From contig JBILGT010000009.1 in assembly GCA_044350895.1 (NCBI GenBank), positions 1 through 44,111 on the forward strand: a stretch of DNA of 44,111 bases, read 5' to 3'. The stretch comes from OMIS01 sp044350895 (GTDB lineage Bacteria > Patescibacteriota > Microgenomatia > UBA1400 > PJMF01). A model generated the notes under the pieces. That model was not told the DNA's origin, ran no database searches, and saw nothing but the letters and a program-made list of their open reading frames with translations. This document shows positions 33,847-42,415 of the stretch, one piece after another. The translations under genes and the position numbers were made by a program. How positions within the stretch are numbered: the first letter of the stretch is position 1; the number at the start of each line of letters is the position of its first letter.

Positions 33847-34176
33847 TTATCTTCTCCGCTCATCCCTGCGCTCGTCATAGTACGCCATCGCTTCCAAAGC
33901 CTGACTGATCACATAACCAATAAATGCATACACCATCAGAGCAAAGATCGATGAGAATTCCAGCACAAAACCACCGCTGATCTGTGGATTTGGAAACATG
34001 CCACTAAAAGGATTCAAGAGTGGCTGCGTTGTTTCATATACCCATGATACAAAGGGTGCGGCAGCAGATGCACCAAATAACTTGAGCAAAATGCGCAGCG
34101 CAAGTAAGCCTTCTACAAGTGTAGTCACAAAACTAATAAGACCAGCGATAAATTGAGGAGGATTAATGAATTTCAT
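33847..34176 (-). CDS. YggT-family membrane protein
   Basis: 109 aa from ATG 34176 (a longer frame lacks family features). Two to three hydrophobic segments: FIAGLISFVTTLVEGLLALRILLKLF, the typical 'RxxLxLF' turn, PFVSWVYETTQPLLNPFSGMFP (family hallmark) and EFSSIFALMVYAFIGYVISQAL. It ends with a basic YYDERRDERRR tail. YggT proteins are small inner-membrane proteins, often near cell-division or envelope genes; the role is not fixed. TATACT ends 8 nt before the ATG. Divergent from the DUF1697 gene. Confidence 0.85.
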   Translation of the reverse strand: MKFINPPQFIAGLISFVTTLVEGLLALRILLKLFGASAAAPFVSWVYETTQPLLNPFSGMFPNPQISGGFVLEFSSIFALMVYAFIGYVISQALEAMAYYDERRDERRR

Positions 34177-34184
34177 ATGCCCTA

Positions 34185-34190
34185 AGTATA
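34185..34190 (-). promoter_or_regulatory. -10 box TATACT of the YggT gene
   Basis: TATACT on the minus strand ends 8 nt before the ATG at 34176, giving a near-leaderless mRNA. It lies in the 43-nt gap to the divergent DUF1697 gene. Confidence 0.45.
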
Positions 34191-34219
34191 CCGTATATAG
34201 CGCGTGATACACTACACCT

Positions 34220-34765
34220 ATGAAATATGCAGCACTAATCAGAGGTATTAACGTCAGTGGTAATAATATTACCCGTGAAGATGAACTTATCAGCATCTTC
34301 AAAGCAGCTGGTTGTAAAAATATCCACGCCTACACTCAAAGCGATACTGTTATCTGTGAATGCCATCACATCGACCGTGCCAAGATTATTCAAAGTGTAG
34401 AATCACTCTTTGAAAAACGCTTTTCATATTCTGTACAAGTCATCCTCCGTACCCAAGAAGAACTTAAAGAAATTCTCTATAAAATTCCTGAAGCGTGGAA
34501 GACTGAAGCAGATGTGCGCAGGTATATTGCGTATCTTTCACCAGAATTAAATGCCCATGATGTTGCAGCTGCGATTCCTGAAAATGAAAGTATCTCACCC
34601 ATTATTGCGGGCAATACTGTGCTCTACATGGACACTCAGTTAGAAGGCCTCACAAAAAATAAGCTGAAAAAAGTTGTGGGCAAAGAACTCTACGGAAAAA
34701 TGATTTTGCGCAACTATGTTGCATCAAAAAAATTGCTTGAATTATTATTTACAGAATTAGTTTAG
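34220..34765 (+). CDS. DUF1697 family protein
   Basis: 181 aa, full length. The family hallmarks are clear: MKYAALIRGINVSGNN at the start, FKAAGCKNIHAYTQSDTVICEC, EKRFSYSVQVILRTQEELKEIL, and NTVLYMDTQLEGLTKNKLKKVVGKELYG with RNYVASKKLLEL near the end. The family is soluble and of unknown function; its fold suggests a ferredoxin-like duplication. The TAG stop is interleaved with the stop of the convergent ABC gene (TTAG 34762-34765). Confidence 0.9.
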   Translation: MKYAALIRGINVSGNNITREDELISIFKAAGCKNIHAYTQSDTVICECHHIDRAKIIQSVESLFEKRFSYSVQVILRTQEELKEILYKIPEAWKTEADVRRYIAYLSPELNAHDVAAAIPENESISPIIAGNTVLYMDTQLEGLTKNKLKKVVGKELYGKMILRNYVASKKLLELLFTELV

Positions 34766-36531
34766 TACAACTCGTACTGACTTAGTAATTTCTTATTGCC
34801 ATCTACCTGGTACTTTAGCAACTCTGAATACAGACCTTTTCTTTGCGCCAATTCTTTTGGTTTGCCAGCATCAGCAATTGTGCCTTCACTTAATACTACG
34901 ATTCTGTCTACGTTTTGAATTGTTGAGAAACGGTGGGCAATGATAATGACGAGACGATTTTTGAAAAGTTTTTCAAGTGCATCTTGGACGAGGCGTTCTG
35001 ATTTGGAATCCAAACTACTGGTAGCTTCATCAAGAATCAAAATCGGTTTATCATGTAAAATGGCGCGGGCAATTTGAATGCGTTGTTTCTGTCCGCCAGA
35101 TAATTTGAGACCACGCTCGCCAATCTGAGCATCAAGACCATCTTTCAACTTCTCAACAAATTCATACGCATTGGCTTGTTTGAGTGCCTTAATAATTGCT
35201 TCATCACTTGCATCGGGCGCACCATAGGCCACATTATCTCTAATTGTCGAAGAAAATAATTCATTATCTTGGAAAACAAGTGCCATATGTTCGCGTACCC
35301 AAGCGTGATCTGTCTCAGAATATTTTTTGTCAGAAATAGAAATCTCACCACTTGTTGGTTCATAGAGTTTGAGAATTAAATTAATCAAGGTAGATTTGCC
35401 AGCACCAGAGTGTCCCACTAGTGCCACTGTTTCCTTACTTTCAAATTTTACAGAAATATCTTTGAGAACTGGCTCACCATTTTCATAGGCAAAGCTAACA
35501 TGATCAAACACAATTTCTGGATGCTTGATAATATTTGTCTGCTGCTTATTTTGGTACAACTCGTCACCATGTAAATCTAGTACGCTGAAGAATTCTTTTG
35601 AGTCGGCTTCAGCACGATTGACTTGCTCCAACATATAACTCATGCCATAGAGCGGCCAGCGCAGTTGTGCAAGGAGTTGAATGATCATCACCATTTCACC
35701 CAGCGTCAAATCACCAGCAAATGTTTTTTGAAAGATCATGAATAAAATAATGACAAATGCAATTTCCAATCCGAACTCTCGCAAGAAATTGAGAATGTGA
35801 TAACTAACAGACTGCTTATCATAAATTTTATTTATTGTGGTGTACTTGTCTGAAACATACTCCCACTCTTTCTTCTGCGTGTTATATGTTTTGACAAGTT
35901 TGATATTGGTAATTACTTCAGAAATTCTGCCACGGGTGGCATCTTCATGAATATTTTTTTCATTTTGGAAAACTCCCCAACGCTTGGTGGAGTAACTAGA
36001 AATTGCAATATAAATAGGAAATACTGCCAGCGCGAGTAGTCCAATTGTTAAATCAAAATAGCTTAAGATAGCAATACCAAACACAGCTTGAAGTAAAGCT
36101 GGAGTAATAAAATTTGTAGCAGCACCTACAAAGCCACCAATTGATAAAATACCTCGGTTGAGTTGGTTAACTATTTTTCCTGCAATTTCAGAATCAAAAT
36201 ATCGTTGAGGTAGTGTAAAGATTTTTCTGTAGTACAGTTCAGTGAGATACCGACCAAGGCGAGATGAAATAAAATCGCCGAGTCGTTGATTAATGGTGTT
36301 AAGAATTACGGAACTCAAGTTAATTGTCAGAATCAGACCAAACAAGAAAACAAGACGATTATAGTTGCCAGTGCCGGCGCTAATTTGTTGTGTTAGCTCA
36401 TCCACAACAAACTTCATAGTGATTGGGGTGGCTTGTTGCAAAACTGCGCGTACAGTAATCAAAAATGCAGACAGGAGTATCCACTTATGCTGTGGTTTGG
36501 ACAGTTTGATAATTTTTAAAATATTCTGCAT
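34762..36531 (-). CDS. ABC exporter, fused membrane and ATPase domains
   Basis: 589 aa half-transporter. Six membrane helices in the first 320 residues (for example WILLSAFLITVRAVLQQATPI and LVFLFGLILTINLSSVIL). The ATPase has Walker A GHSGAGKST (373-381), Q-loop FQDN, signature LSGGQKQR (477-484), Walker B ILILDEATSS (497-506) and switch His533. It works as a dimer and exports lipids, peptides or drugs; MsbA/LmrA-like. Its partner may be itself. It follows the DUF1801 gene by 11 nt. No accessory protein nearby points to the substrate. Confidence 0.93.
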   Translation of the reverse strand: MQNILKIIKLSKPQHKWILLSAFLITVRAVLQQATPITMKFVVDELTQQISAGTGNYNRLVFLFGLILTINLSSVILNTINQRLGDFISSRLGRYLTELYYRKIFTLPQRYFDSEIAGKIVNQLNRGILSIGGFVGAATNFITPALLQAVFGIAILSYFDLTIGLLALAVFPIYIAISSYSTKRWGVFQNEKNIHEDATRGRISEVITNIKLVKTYNTQKKEWEYVSDKYTTINKIYDKQSVSYHILNFLREFGLEIAFVIILFMIFQKTFAGDLTLGEMVMIIQLLAQLRWPLYGMSYMLEQVNRAEADSKEFFSVLDLHGDELYQNKQQTNIIKHPEIVFDHVSFAYENGEPVLKDISVKFESKETVALVGHSGAGKSTLINLILKLYEPTSGEISISDKKYSETDHAWVREHMALVFQDNELFSSTIRDNVAYGAPDASDEAIIKALKQANAYEFVEKLKDGLDAQIGERGLKLSGGQKQRIQIARAILHDKPILILDEATSSLDSKSERLVQDALEKLFKNRLVIIIAHRFSTIQNVDRIVVLSEGTIADAGKPKELAQRKGLYSELLKYQVDGNKKLLSQYELY

Positions 36532-36542
36532 ATTAAAAGCTT

Positions 36543-36947
36543 TTAATCTTTTGATTCAAACTCACCTTCCACCTTTGGTTCTGGTGGGTATTTGTCGAGT
36601 AGCGCCATTAGCTCACGCACAATTCGCTCCAGCTCAGTTTTTTTGGCTAGAACATCTTCCATGCTTGTAAAGAAGATCATTTTTCTGTCTTTAAATTTAC
36701 CTTCAAGTAGGTCGCTTTGAATTTGCATAACCCGTGTATTATGAAAAACGAGATGTACATGTTTGGTAACGTGCAGGTTGAAAGTGGCGAGATAATCAGT
36801 GTAACTAAATGATGGTGAGTTCCACTTCACTTCTTCAGTAATGAGCGGACTTACGCCCATAATTATTTTTCTGATTTCTTGAACCTCAGCTTTCAATGGA
36901 TGCTCAAGTTGCTCCATATATTCATCAACACTGGGGATTTTTTTCAT
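36543..36947 (-). CDS. DUF1801 (YdhG/YobT-like) protein
   Basis: 134 aa. VDEYMEQLEHPLKAEVQEIRKIIMG and ITEEVKWNSPSFSY are the DUF1801 hallmarks; HVHLVFHNTRVMQ and KFKDRKMIFFTSMEDV follow. Small soluble SCP2-like/YdhG fold, similar to iron-chaperone (frataxin-like Fra/YdhG) proteins; function not settled. Two more DUF1801 genes lie at 41211 and 43162. It ends in an acidic tail and precedes the ABC transporter gene. Confidence 0.85.
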   Translation of the reverse strand: MKKIPSVDEYMEQLEHPLKAEVQEIRKIIMGVSPLITEEVKWNSPSFSYTDYLATFNLHVTKHVHLVFHNTRVMQIQSDLLEGKFKDRKMIFFTSMEDVLAKKTELERIVRELMALLDKYPPEPKVEGEFESKD

Positions 36948-37058
36948 TACATGCCTTACAACTAAATATTCTTATGGAAACAAACAGAATGACATCATAT
37001 CAAAAATGTGGGCATTTGGGAAATTACCTTTTATATAGATGCTCCACAAATTGTATAT

Positions 37059-37505
37059 TTAGTTTCTAAAATCAGGATATGAAATCTTTTTATCTTTACA
37101 AAAGATATTATGATCTTCAACAATATTTGTGAGCGTCTCTTTAAACTCTGGATATGCGCGGTATAGTAAGAATGTTGCAGGGCGTTCTTTTGCGACCTTA
37201 GTTAAACATGCATCCAATCGACCAAAGCTCTCACTACTATTGTTACAAACTAGTGCAGTGCGATCTTTACCAAAAGCGACATCCTTTGTTTTTGTATAAA
37301 ATTCTTCAAGTTTTTTATCTTCTTCACTAAAACAACTTGATACGGCTTCCAAAGTCGGTGGAACGGCATATTTCCATGCCAAGATAAATGATCCTACAAG
37401 GATCACAACAAATAGTATAATTTTCACGAGATGTTTCGTAAGAATTGCGACCACAATTGTCAAAAGCACCAACATCCACCAGTAACTGAAAAAGTAACTT
37501 TCCAT
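37059..37505 (-). CDS. Membrane-anchored hypothetical with four cysteines
   Basis: 148 aa, not recognised. Two close hydrophobic segments (YWWMLVLLTIVVAILTKHLV and IILFVVILVGSFILAW) precede an extracytoplasmic-like domain of about 100 residues holding four Cys (SSCFSEEDKK, VCNNSSE, DACLTKVA, IFCKDKK), which could form two disulfides outside the membrane. The start is ATG at 37505. It is alone between the DUF1801 and MhqD-like genes; no motif suggests a function. Confidence 0.6.
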   Translation of the reverse strand: MESYFFSYWWMLVLLTIVVAILTKHLVKIILFVVILVGSFILAWKYAVPPTLEAVSSCFSEEDKKLEEFYTKTKDVAFGKDRTALVCNNSSESFGRLDACLTKVAKERPATFLLYRAYPEFKETLTNIVEDHNIFCKDKKISYPDFRN

Positions 37506-37549
37506 ATACTGATAGTATCATATACCTTAAGAAAAAACTCTAGTCTTGA

Positions 37550-38170
37550 TTAACTCTCCATAAGGAATTTTGTAACATCTATAATTTCATTTCTTGAGAT
37601 TGCATGACCTCGAGGATATTCTTTGGCGACAATTTGTGCTGAATTATCCTGCATAATTGCAAGCAATTTTTTTTGTTCACTTATGGGCACTAGTGGATCT
37701 TCCTGACCATGTGCTACAAATATATGATGTTGAGATAAATCAATACTGTGTGGTTTAATTTCAAATGGAATCATTGGGTGCAACAGCGCTAATTTGTTCA
37801 TACTTTCTGGATAGTAGAATAGATTGGCCAGCAACATATTTGCACCATTTGAATAGCCTAAAAAAGTAAAATCTTCTGTGTTCACCATATATGTTTCACG
37901 CCATGCTGTTAAAAACTTTTGAAATTTCTCAGATTCTTCTTTTATGCTATCCTGATCAAAAAAACCATGTTTGATGCGCTTGAAAAAGCGAGTACTTCCC
38001 TGTTCATCAACATTGCCTTGTAAGCCAACTAAGTTAAAGTTTTTGTGCAGTGCGGTGTTAAGAAATAAGAAATCTTCTTTACTACCGCCGGTTCCGTGCA
38101 ATAAAAAAATTGTTTTATCAGCATCATTATCAATGAAATGATAATTAAATAGTTTGATATCTTGTTGCAT
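37550..38170 (-). CDS. MhqD-like carboxylesterase/phospholipase (alpha/beta hydrolase)
   Basis: 206 aa. FLLHGTGGSKEDF (22-34) is the oxyanion loop, GYSNGANM (105-112) holds nucleophile Ser107, HGQEDPLVP has Asp158 and RGHAIS has His189. The 'GTGG' and 'GNVDEQGSTRFF' elements (LVGLQGNVDEQG) are typical of the MhqD/YpfH branch. In Bacillus, MhqD is induced by quinones and hydroquinones together with MhqO. Here it follows an MhqO-like gene by 3 nt, which supports the same pathway role; its substrate is an ester or cleaved ring product (inference). Confidence 0.85.
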   Translation of the reverse strand: MQQDIKLFNYHFIDNDADKTIFLLHGTGGSKEDFLFLNTALHKNFNLVGLQGNVDEQGSTRFFKRIKHGFFDQDSIKEESEKFQKFLTAWRETYMVNTEDFTFLGYSNGANMLLANLFYYPESMNKLALLHPMIPFEIKPHSIDLSQHHIFVAHGQEDPLVPISEQKKLLAIMQDNSAQIVAKEYPRGHAISRNEIIDVTKFLMES

Positions 38171-38173
38171 TGT

Positions 38174-39115
38174 TTAAACTTTCGAAAGAGGCGGTAAGTT
38201 CGCTTCAATCAGTGGTCTTTTATTTTCTAAGAATGGTGGCAATGCAAGTTTTTTTCCAAGCTCTTGTACTGGTTCATCTACTGTAAATCCAGGACCATCA
38301 GTTGCAATTTCAAAAAGGATACCGGCTGGCGTTCTAAAGTAGACTGACTTAAAGTAAAAACGATCTACAACTTCTGTGGGATACAGTCCAAGTTTGAGAA
38401 TATTTTTTCGAAACTCAAATTGTTCTTGCTTGTCTTGAGCTCTGAATGCAATGTGATGCACAGTGCCTGCTGTCTGAATACCGCGATCATTAGTACGATC
38501 AATTGTAACTTCCAAATAGTGAGCTCGCTGTGAGTCTGAGACTGCATATAAATATGTATCTTCGGCAACTTCTTGTAGTTCGTATCCAAAAACATAGGTC
38601 AGTACTGGTTCAATTAATTCAATATTTGAGACAGTCATTCCTGCTGAATAAAAATTTCTTATTGCAGTATCACTGGTAACAGCATCTGTTGTCCAAATAT
38701 CTGCAGTAGTATCTAACTCATTTTCTGGCACACCAACAAGTTCAAGATGCTGCATATCACTATCATAAAAAGAAATTCTTTGTTTTCCAAAGCGAGTGGT
38801 TATTCCCTCGTGTTTGATATTCATTTTGGTAAATCTCTCAATCCAAAAGTCTAAAGAGTTTTCTGGCACAGCAAATGAAATTGTTGTTACCGAGCCCACC
38901 CCAGCTCGTCCTTGTTGCGCAGGTAAGAAAATAAAAAATGTTAAATCCATTCCTGCATGACCTAATTTGTCACCAAAAAATAAATGATATGTTTTTGTGT
39001 CATCTTGATTGACAGTTTTTTTCACAAGCCGCAGGCCCAACACTTCAGTATAAAACTGAACAGTTTTTGCAGCATCTGATGCGATTGCAGTAATGTGGTG
39101 AATTCCTTTTGTCAT
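38174..39115 (-). CDS. mhqO: MhqO-type ring-cleaving dioxygenase
   Basis: 313 aa from ATG 39115 (frame open to 39175, but the extra part overlaps the VOC gene and lacks family character). Two tandem VOC modules: GIHHITAIASDAAKTVQFY at the N-terminus with His6, then GTVHHIAFRAQDKQ with His220 and GILFEIATDGPGF with Glu269 as the third ligand of Fe2+. It is the extradiol-type enzyme family that opens hydroquinone-like rings in Bacillus (MhqO/YfiS-YdfO group). The gene begins 1 nt after the stop of the CatE-like VOC gene. Full length. Confidence 0.9.
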   Translation of the reverse strand: MTKGIHHITAIASDAAKTVQFYTEVLGLRLVKKTVNQDDTKTYHLFFGDKLGHAGMDLTFFIFLPAQQGRAGVGSVTTISFAVPENSLDFWIERFTKMNIKHEGITTRFGKQRISFYDSDMQHLELVGVPENELDTTADIWTTDAVTSDTAIRNFYSAGMTVSNIELIEPVLTYVFGYELQEVAEDTYLYAVSDSQRAHYLEVTIDRTNDRGIQTAGTVHHIAFRAQDKQEQFEFRKNILKLGLYPTEVVDRFYFKSVYFRTPAGILFEIATDGPGFTVDEPVQELGKKLALPPFLENKRPLIEANLPPLSKV

Positions 39116-39116
39116 C

Positions 39117-39650
39117 TTATGCTTTCTTTTTTCCAGCCTCCAGTAGTCCTTCAATATCAAGTTGTTTACCAACAAATGTTAAATGACCATTTCCATCTAC
39201 AGGCCACTCAGTTGCAGGACGATCCCAATATAATTCCAAGCCATTATCATCAGGATCACGCAAATAAAGTGCTTCGTGTGTCCCATGATCATTCACTCCT
39301 TCGAGTGGCCAACCAGCTTGTGTGAGTCTCAAAAGTGCATCACCCAATGCTGCCCGATTAGGATATCGCAGTGCCACATGATACAGACCTGTTGTACCTG
39401 CTGGTGGTGGATTACCGCCAGCTGATTCCCAAGTATTAAATGCCAAATGGTGATGATAGCCTCCTGCAGAAAGAAAAAGTGCCGTAGGCATTCGCGCAAT
39501 CACATCAAAGCCAAGAATTCCTACATAAAAATCATAGACTCTAGTAAGATCTGCAGTTTTGAGATGAACGTGACCAATATCTACACCCTAATCAATTGGC
39601 TTATGACTTTGAGCCAGAGGAACAATGTGAGGATATTTTGTGGATGACAT
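39117..39650 (-). pseudogene. CatE-like VOC protein with an in-frame TAG at codon 21
   Basis: From ATG 39650 the frame reads MSSTKYPHIVPLAQSHKPID, then TAG (39590-39588), then GVDIGHVHLKTADLTRVYDF and continues without a break to the stop at 39117 (177 codons with the TAG). The part after the TAG matches VOC proteins of the catechol-dioxygenase CatE type: FYVGILGFDVIARM, FLSAGGYHHHLAFNTWES, LYHVALRYPNR and DPDDNGLELYWDRP. Related proteins have a sense codon at the TAG position, which is one base from AAG, CAG or GAG. A shorter start at the ATG 39503 would lose the first VOC strand and a metal ligand. It may be a point nonsense mutation, a readthrough site or a sequence error. Promoter at 39657. 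Confidence 0.75.
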
Positions 39651-39656
39651 TTACTG

Positions 39657-39685
39657 ATTATACCAAGCTTATCACTGCGTTTCAG
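39657..39685 (-). promoter_or_regulatory. Promoter of the VOC/MhqO/MhqD operon
   Basis: On the minus strand CTGAAA (39685-39680), 17-nt spacer, perfect TATAAT (39662-39657), and ATG 6 nt later at 39650. This is the best -10 box in the window and predicts a leaderless mRNA. It lies just after the ABC-F gene. Confidence 0.65.
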
Positions 39686-39696
39686 CTTAAGAAAAA

Positions 39697-41160
39697 TTAT
39701 CGTTCCAAATCTAGAACAGTATCAATTTTAATTTGAGAAATAAAATCTTCGACGTGTGAAACAATAATCATCGCACCTTCGTATTTGTCCAATGCTGCTG
39801 CAATGATCGGCAAGTGTCTAAAGTTAATGTGATTAGTAGGTTCATCTAAAATTAGTAATCCCGGTTTTTGTAATACGAGTCGTGCAAAACTCACCAATCC
39901 TTTTTGACCTTCTGATAAGCTATGAATTTCTGTGTTAATCAGTTGTGAAGTAATTAAAAATCCTGCTGCCACTGAGCGCAGATATTCTTCAGTACCTGAA
40001 CCATCACCTATTAACATTGCTTCAACCAGTGACTCATGAACAGTGTGCTCATAATTAAGTGTAGAAAAATCTTGGCGATAGTACCCGACTCGAACTCCTG
40101 GAGTGATGAATGCACCCTCAGCAGTACCAGTCGCAAGAGATTCAATCAGCGTTGTCTTTCCAATACCATTGGGACCTTTGACTTGGAGATGTTGGTGTTT
40201 GCCAATTAGAATGCGGGCTGGCTTCGTCACAATTTTGTGGTTCTGCATAATTGTGAATGAATCGATTTTCATTATAGTGCTAGGCAAGTCTTCTTCTACC
40301 GGAATCGTGAATGGTCTAATCGTTTTATCTTCACGTCTCACATCAACTTTCTCAGCTTCATACTCTTCAACTTTTTCGCGCATCTTGCGAGCTACCAAGC
40401 GCATCTTGCCACCTTTATGTGCAAAGAAGTTAATTTTTTCTTTGTTCTCTTGAATCTCTTTTGCAAGCCGAGCATTTTGCATGTTTTCTTTTTCAATTCG
40501 CACTTTAATCTCTTCCACCACGTCATAGTATGTTCCGACATACTGTTCTACTTTTCTGGTGTAGCTGTCCAAATATAAAACTCCATCAGTAAATGAATTT
40601 AAAAAGTCTGCATCGTGAGAAATAACGAGTACAGTTTTGGGATACTCCATCAAGAAAACCATTAAGTGACCGATGCCATCCAAATCCAAATTGTTGGTAG
40701 GCTCATCGAGTAGCAAAATATCAGGCTTTTGAATCAGTGCTGCGGCAAGTAGTAAGCGTGCCTGCTGACCACCTGAAAAATCTTTAACTTTTTTTTCTGG
40801 ATCTGCACTTAAATTGACAGCATCAAGCGCTTCACTCATGCGTCGACGGAGTTCATGTGATTCAAGTGGTAATGATTGATGAAAAAATTCTTCTACGGTG
40901 AGTTCACGTTCGGCTGGTGTGATGACTTGGTGACCAGTGGCTACTGTGAGTTGATTGCTGACAGCAATGGTACCAGATTGTGGCTTAAGTTTGCCTGTGA
41001 TCATTTTAAAAATAGTACTTTTTCCAGCACCATTTTGTCCCATCAAAGCAACTTTCATTCCTTTGCGGACACTAAAACTTGCCCCCTCTAAAATTTCACG
41101 ACGATAGCCGTGTTCAAAGTGGACATCAGTAAAGTTAATAACAGTTACATCACTTGGCAT
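39697..41160 (-). CDS. ABC-F family ATPase
   Basis: 487 aa, without membrane segments. Two ATPase domains. First: Walker A GQNGAGKST, signature FSGGQQARL, Walker B LLLDEPTNNLD. Second: Walker A GPNGIGKTT, degenerate signature LSEGQKG, Walker B LILDEPTNHI. A charged helical linker lies between (KVRIEKENMQNARLAKEIQE), the part that reaches into the ribosomal tRNA sites. ABC-F proteins act on ribosomes (EttA, Uup) or protect them from antibiotics; the subgroup cannot be settled. It is somewhat shorter than EttA (about 555) with a short linker. Confidence 0.92.
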   Translation of the reverse strand: MPSDVTVINFTDVHFEHGYRREILEGASFSVRKGMKVALMGQNGAGKSTIFKMITGKLKPQSGTIAVSNQLTVATGHQVITPAERELTVEEFFHQSLPLESHELRRRMSEALDAVNLSADPEKKVKDFSGGQQARLLLAAALIQKPDILLLDEPTNNLDLDGIGHLMVFLMEYPKTVLVISHDADFLNSFTDGVLYLDSYTRKVEQYVGTYYDVVEEIKVRIEKENMQNARLAKEIQENKEKINFFAHKGGKMRLVARKMREKVEEYEAEKVDVRREDKTIRPFTIPVEEDLPSTIMKIDSFTIMQNHKIVTKPARILIGKHQHLQVKGPNGIGKTTLIESLATGTAEGAFITPGVRVGYYRQDFSTLNYEHTVHESLVEAMLIGDGSGTEEYLRSVAAGFLITSQLINTEIHSLSEGQKGLVSFARLVLQKPGLLILDEPTNHINFRHLPIIAAALDKYEGAMIIVSHVEDFISQIKIDTVLDLER

Positions 41161-41210
41161 AGCGTAATGGGCTAGTGTATCACGATTTTAGCTAATTTTC
41201 TCCTGGAAAT

Positions 41211-41564
41211 TTACTCTTTGTTCTTATTCTGTTCAGCACGAAACTTTGTAATTTTTGCAACAAGTTCAAACGGAATTGGCTTATCTAAGGAAAACTTAAT
41301 TGTTCCTTTACCACCTTCATAGCCTTTTAGTTCGTTTTTAAACGCTTCAATACCGCGAGGTGCAGGATAAAATCCAATGTGTTCTTTGTAACCTCCAAAG
41401 TGTACGAGATTACCATTTAGTTTGAATGTAGGAATGCCATATGAAATTGCTTCTGTAGCATTTGGTGCAGCACTCTTAATTGTACTGCGCATTTTTTCCA
41501 AGATTTCTTGCACGTTTTTGGGAAATGTTGCAATATATTCATCAATCGTTTGATATGTTTTCAT
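41211..41564 (-). CDS. DUF1801 protein (second copy)
   Basis: 117 aa from ATG 41564. It has the canonical short DUF1801 pattern: MKTYQTIDEYIATFP, VQEILEKMRSTIKSAAPNA, EAISYGIPTFKLNGNLVHFGG, YKEHIGFYPAPRGIEAFK and GTIKFSLDKPIPFELVAKI. This subgroup (YdhG-like) is soluble, and a metal-chaperone or small-molecule binding role has been proposed. TATACT ends 8 nt before the ATG. It is the best DUF1801 match of the three in the window. Confidence 0.92.
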   Translation of the reverse strand: MKTYQTIDEYIATFPKNVQEILEKMRSTIKSAAPNATEAISYGIPTFKLNGNLVHFGGYKEHIGFYPAPRGIEAFKNELKGYEGGKGTIKFSLDKPIPFELVAKITKFRAEQNKNKE

Positions 41565-41572
41565 ATGAACTG

Positions 41573-41578
41573 AGTATA
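41573..41578 (-). promoter_or_regulatory. -10 box TATACT of the DUF1801 gene
   Basis: TATACT on the minus strand ends 8 nt before the ATG at 41564. Another near-leaderless start. Confidence 0.45.
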
Positions 41579-41615
41579 CCAAATTTCACTATGTTACGTG
41601 AAACTTACAGATCAA

Positions 41616-41933
41616 TTATTTGTTAGAACTTTTATTTTTCTTACCTAAAATGTATTTAATTGATGGACTAATTTCCTTATCAGTACGGTGAATGCATCCG
41701 ATCCAGCAACAAGGTCTTCGCATTCCCTCCAATAGTTGTGAGCAGACTCGTTGCACATGCTCGTTTCTAGTCTGTTCTCGTTTCACTGAGATTGTCCAAC
41801 AAATCCACTCATTACGGGCTAGTGGAGAAAGTTTTTCCCATAGTTCCAATGCACCTGGTTCAGCAATCAAAGCTTGACGTAAGTCATCTGGAACTTCATG
41901 CACAACACCACCTGAGACACTTTTTTTTGTCAT
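41616..41933 (-). CDS. YdeI/OmpD-associated (bacteriocin-protection-like) protein
   Basis: 105 aa. VVHEVPDDLRQALIAEPGALELWEKLSPLARNEWICWTISVKREQTR is close to the family core, where the text 'LxPLARNEWICW' and 'KxxETRxxRI' are typical; here the second block is QTRNEHVQRVCSQLLEGMRRPCCW. Members have been called YdeI or OmdA and linked to peptide resistance, but the mechanism is not known. Five Cys (two as CC) are notable. It starts 5 nt after the stop of the DUF2200 gene, so the two share an mRNA. Confidence 0.85.
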   Translation of the reverse strand: MTKKSVSGGVVHEVPDDLRQALIAEPGALELWEKLSPLARNEWICWTISVKREQTRNEHVQRVCSQLLEGMRRPCCWIGCIHRTDKEISPSIKYILGKKNKSSNK

Positions 41934-41937
41934 ACAA

Positions 41938-42303
41938 TTACTTTCTCAAAATCTTTTCCATAGTTCTACCCTTAGCAAGTTCATCGATCAGTTTATCTAG
42001 GTATCGAACTTCTCGCATTACTGTGTCTGTAATATCTTCAATTCTCACACCACAGATCATACCCGTAATAAGTGAACGAGCAGGGTTTAATTTGGGAGCT
42101 TGTGCGAAAAATGTTTTAAAGTCAGTTTCTTTTTGCAATTCTGCTTCCAATTGTTTTTGAGAATAACCAGTTAACCAGCGAATAATCTCATCAACTTCAC
42201 TTTTAGTACGACCTTTTCTCTCTACTTTAGCAATATACAGTGGGTAAACCCTACCAACACTCATTGTGTGAACTCTATGTAAATTTTTACTATTTTCCTG
42301 CAT
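41938..42303 (-). CDS. DUF2200 family protein
   Basis: 121 aa from ATG 42303. The whole family signature is present: MSVGRVYPLYIAKVERKGRTK, SEVDEIIRWLTGYSQKQLEAEL, DFKTFFAQAPKLNPARSLITGMICGVRIEDI and VRYLDKLIDELAKGRTMEKILR. Family members may start at the internal Met14 (MSVGRVY). Small soluble protein of unknown function, commonly seen next to DUF1801 and YdeI-like genes (my reading of this locus; not a checked statistic). It leads the YdeI-like gene. Confidence 0.92.
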   Translation of the reverse strand: MQENSKNLHRVHTMSVGRVYPLYIAKVERKGRTKSEVDEIIRWLTGYSQKQLEAELQKETDFKTFFAQAPKLNPARSLITGMICGVRIEDITDTVMREVRYLDKLIDELAKGRTMEKILRK

Positions 42304-42397
42304 GCATTATTTTCAATTTACTCTACCAATTGTCTCTGCAAAGTATATCATGTTACCAGGCTAATCTGGACATTAGTCAAGTAAGTGGTCCTATAAG

Positions 42398-42406
42398 TGC
42401 TATACT
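42398..42406 (+). promoter_or_regulatory. Extended -10 TGCTATACT of the baeRF-like gene
   Basis: TGCTATACT ends 9 nt before the ATG at 42416. No good -35 is visible at 17 nt, as expected of an extended -10 promoter. A near-leaderless mRNA follows. Confidence 0.5.
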
Positions 42407-42415
42407 CTTAGTATT

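Noticed and set aside
39588..39590. TAG as a recoded sense codon or pyrrolysine
   Set aside because: TAG ends several intact genes here and no pyrrolysine machinery is visible; a mutation or sequence error is simpler. Kept as a finding only for the lesion itself.
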